Shown here: positions 31,465 to 33,713 of the stretch, piece after piece
Position numbering within the stretch: position 1 is the stretch's first letter
How the letters are laid out: every line of letters begins with the position of its first letter
NCBI RefSeq assembly: GCF_900116425.1
Contig: NZ_FPAS01000008.1
Location: 1-33,713 of the forward strand
Length of the DNA stretch: 33,713 nucleotides
Source: Lishizhenia tianjinensis
GTDB lineage: Bacteria; Bacteroidota; Bacteroidia; Flavobacteriales_D; Crocinitomicaceae
Direction: 5' to 3'
Translations under genes and position numbers: made by a program
Notes under the pieces: generated by a model
The model's input: the letters and a program-made list of their open reading frames with translations, nothing else
Database searches by the model: none
What the model was told of the DNA's origin: nothing

Positions 31465-32622
31465 ATGAAAGATATTTCAATTTATTTTCAAGGTATAGCC
31501 GTAGATAGATTTGTAGAAGAGGAAGCCAACCTATTAAATAATGTTGAGATACATAGTCCTGATAACTTTCCCGAATTGAAGGAAAAGGGAGTTGCTTTAA
31601 TATACTGTCCAGAATACCGCAGTGTGAGCGAAGTAATGCCGAAGGGTTCGGATGCTTTCAGAAAAGAGTTGTACAAATTGTTTCCAGCTGCCTCATGGAA
31701 TTTCAAGCTGTACGATTTGGGTAATTTATTGCCTGGTGAAAAGTATACTGATACTTTCTTTGCTTTGTCGAGTGCAGTGCAGGAATTAATTAAAAAAGAT
31801 ATCGTGCCTATTGTAGTAGGTGGTTCTCAGGATTTAACCTATGCTTTGTATAAGGCCTACGAAGAGTTGGAGCAGTTTGTGAACTTAACTACTATAGATG
31901 CAAAATTGGACCTTGGAACAGGAGAGGGTGCAATTGATAAGAATGGATGGTTGAGTCACATCGTATTACACCAGCCAAATTATCTGTTTAATTATAGTAA
32001 TCTAGGTTGTCAAGCCCATTATAATCCTACCTCAACCTTCGATCTTTTTGAACAGTTGTTTTTTGACGTGCATAGATTGGGTGTTTTGAACACAGATATC
32101 ACCTTGGCAGAACCAGTTTTAAGAAATACGGATATTTTAAGTTTGGATATAGAGGGCTTGAGAGCGAGCGAGTTAAATTCTACTTCTTATCTGCATCCTA
32201 ATGGATTTTTTGCCAATGAAATGTGTAGGTTGGCGCGTTATGCTGGGGTGTCAGACAAGTTAAGTTCTTTCGGTATTTTTAACCTCTGGGGAGGTAAGGA
32301 TAGCGGTGTGACGGATGCTTTATTGGCACAAATTATCTGGTATTTTATGGATGGTTATGCTGCACGTTTTGGAGATTTCCCTATTGGAACTACAAAAAAT
32401 TATTTGCGCTTTAAAGTTTATTTAGAAGAAATTGATACAGAAATTAATTTCCTGAAAAGTGATAAGTCGGGCAGATGGTGGATGGAAGTTCCGTATCCGC
32501 AAACAAAAGGGAATAAGTATGTTAGGCATCACATGGTGCCTTGTTCTTATCAGACTTACCAAGATGCCATGCAAAATGAGATCCCAGATTTATGGTGGTC
32601 TACCTACCAGAAGCTTTCTTGA
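31465..32622 (+). CDS. Arginase/formimidoylglutamase-fold protein, probably inactive
   Basis: This 385-residue ureohydrolase-fold protein starts at ATG 31465 (MKDISIYFQG), favoured by the -7 element just upstream. The three metal-binding motifs of the arginase family are recognisable but altered. GGxH[SD] is GGSQD at 119-123 (His to Gln), DAHxD is DAKLD at 145-149 (His to Lys), and S-x-D-x-D is SLDIE at 226-230 (last Asp to Glu). A dimanganese site is therefore unlikely and catalysis doubtful. Flavobacterial homologues are annotated formimidoylglutamase and, from memory, often lie beside type IX secretion genes, as here (PorP/SprF-like gene 180 bp downstream). A structural or regulatory role in that system is possible. 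Confidence 0.8.
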   Translation: MKDISIYFQGIAVDRFVEEEANLLNNVEIHSPDNFPELKEKGVALIYCPEYRSVSEVMPKGSDAFRKELYKLFPAASWNFKLYDLGNLLPGEKYTDTFFALSSAVQELIKKDIVPIVVGGSQDLTYALYKAYEELEQFVNLTTIDAKLDLGTGEGAIDKNGWLSHIVLHQPNYLFNYSNLGCQAHYNPTSTFDLFEQLFFDVHRLGVLNTDITLAEPVLRNTDILSLDIEGLRASELNSTSYLHPNGFFANEMCRLARYAGVSDKLSSFGIFNLWGGKDSGVTDALLAQIIWYFMDGYAARFGDFPIGTTKNYLRFKVYLEEIDTEINFLKSDKSGRWWMEVPYPQTKGNKYVRHHMVPCSYQTYQDAMQNEIPDLWWSTYQKLS

Positions 32623-32802
32623 GTTGTAACTTTTATTGAGTTAACCCGTTAGTATTAACAACGATATGTTGAAACCAACACGATTGACGATTGAAATTTG
32701 TTAAAAATGACTGTTTTTAGATAATTTTAATTATTTTAGTCGCCTATTGGTCCATATTTTTATATGAGCCATGGGAATAAATTGTGCTAACTATTTGATA
32801 TT

Positions 32803-33713
32803 ATGGATAAAAGATTACTTTTTGTAGCGACGCTGCTCCTGTGCATTACGGGGACTTCTTTCGCTCAGCAAGAAAAGTTGTTGACTCACTTTATTTTTGA
32901 TAAAATGAGTTTGAACCCAGGTGCTACAGGGATTACAACTGAGAACACAGTTTGTGCTACTTCGATTTATAGAAATCAGTGGGACAGAGTGAACGGAGCT
33001 CCAAACTCTGCAGTTCTTAATGTTGAGGCTAACCTTCAGCGTTATTTCCCAAGTGCAGCGGGTATTTCTTTTTACCATGATGCGATTGGTTTTTACCGTC
33101 AAAACAACGTAGTGTTGAACTATGCGTATCACCAACCTTTATCAAACGGTGATTTGTTAGGTATAGGGTTAGGTATAGGTATTTCTAGTATGAGTAATAC
33201 ACCAACGTGGGTAACTCCGCAAACGCAGTTCCCTGCAGGTGTTGATCCAATACTATACACAACAGCTTATTCTCAAACAAATGTGGATATGAACTTTGGA
33301 GTTTATTACCACTCCGATAAGAATTTTTACGCGGGTATTTCAGGTGTTCACTTGAATGCCGCGCAATTCGATACGGCTATCGGACTTTCAATGTCACGTC
33401 ACTTCTATTTAATGGGAGGGAAGTATTTTGAAGATTTAATTGCTCCAGATGTAGATTTAGAAGCAAACGTTTTAGTTAGAACAGACTTAGTAAAGACAAG
33501 TGCAGATGTTAATGTACGTGCTTTATACGACGATAGATTTTATGGTGGGTTAACGTTTAGAGCAAACGATGCAGTTGCTATTATGTTAGGGATGATAGAT
33601 GTGATTCCTAACTTAAACGTAGGTTACTCTTACGATGCCACTGTAAATAAGTTGAGAACGAATTCTTGGGGGTCGCATGAGTTAATGGTGAAATACTGTT
33701 ACATACTTCCGCC
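32803..33713 (+). CDS. PorP/SprF-family outer-membrane protein, C-terminus outside window
   Basis: This frame is open from ATG 32803 to the window end (303 codons). A signal peptide (MDKRLLFVATLLL, cleavage near SFA-QQ) is followed by the PorP/SprF hallmark: FDKMSLNPGATG, then YRNQWDRVNGAP. Repeated beta-strand/turn units follow, as in an outer-membrane barrel: SAAGISFYHDAIGFYRQ, YAGISGVHLN, YGGLTFRANDAVAIMLG, LNVGYSYDAT. PorP/SprF proteins are tied to type IX secretion and attachment of exported proteins; several paralogues usually occur per genome. In many Flavobacteriia such a gene precedes gldKLMN, which may lie just outside the window. Confidence 0.9.
   Translation, partial: MDKRLLFVATLLLCITGTSFAQQEKLLTHFIFDKMSLNPGATGITTENTVCATSIYRNQWDRVNGAPNSAVLNVEANLQRYFPSAAGISFYHDAIGFYRQNNVVLNYAYHQPLSNGDLLGIGLGIGISSMSNTPTWVTPQTQFPAGVDPILYTTAYSQTNVDMNFGVYYHSDKNFYAGISGVHLNAAQFDTAIGLSMSRHFYLMGGKYFEDLIAPDVDLEANVLVRTDLVKTSADVNVRALYDDRFYGGLTFRANDAVAIMLGMIDVIPNLNVGYSYDATVNKLRTNSWGSHELMVKYCYILP

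Overview
The window comes from a low-GC member of the Bacteroidota, most likely order Flavobacteriales; Crocinitomicaceae/Cryomorphaceae-type bacteria are a tentative guess. Evidence: a PorP/SprF-family type IX secretion gene at the right edge, Bacteroidota-type promoters (TTTG, about 20 bp, TAnnTTTG), the gene order sigma-54 activator / LptE / Glu-rich TPR protein / SecG / GroES / GroEL, a bacterial heptaprenylglyceryl-phosphate-type synthase, and many short Q-ending signal peptides and SC lipoboxes. No rRNA, tRNA, CRISPR array, prophage or intact insertion sequence was seen.

Layout. 1-371: 3'-truncated secreted WG-repeat protein (-). 491-2817: overlapping GNAT and polysaccharide-deacetylase-like pair (-), ended by a strong terminator. 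2957-4431: HAD phosphatase and a secreted protein (-). 4545-5813: TerB/LETM1-like protein (+), convergent with a lipoprotein (5815-6390, -). 6440-6545: REP-like palindromic repeat. 6609-7712: secreted protein. 7784-16203: the most interesting block, all on +: CarH/LitR-like MerR regulator, ECF sigma factor, crtI, crtB, idi, a 6-pyruvoyl-tetrahydropterin-synthase-like gene, DNA photolyase, a cysteine-free thioredoxin-fold protein, then uvrC. 16282-17553: a small secreted protein and a frameshifted lipoprotein gene. 17570-18917: GGGP-synthase-like enzyme and Sfp-type phosphopantetheinyl transferase (-). 19208-20023: OmpA-family protein. 20126-21169: HTH-Fic protein (-). 21329-28438: groEL, groES, secG, Glu-rich TPR protein, lptE, sigma-54 activator, miaB (all -). 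28667-31033: topA (+). 31034-31464: gene-free region with a terminator, an octamer repeat and a strongly structured element. 31465-32622: degenerate arginase-fold protein. 32803-end: PorP/SprF-like protein, truncated by the window.

How the genes work together. The 7.7-16.2 kb block reads as a light/photo-oxidative stress unit: a B12-type MerR regulator and an ECF sigma factor precede carotenoid enzymes (IPP isomerisation, phytoene synthesis, phytoene desaturation), a possible pterin-making enzyme, photoreactivation and excision repair. It parallels LitR/LitS control of crt and phr genes known in Streptomyces and LitR/CarH control in Thermus, but the regulator carries changes at B12-ligand positions. 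A perfect TTAAAC/GTTTAA palindrome sits inside the sigma-factor promoter, and the same half-site recurs upstream of merR and phr. The 21-29 kb block is conserved Bacteroidota housekeeping (chaperonin, Sec export, outer-membrane LPS assembly, tRNA modification). The right edge probably leads into type IX secretion/gliding genes.
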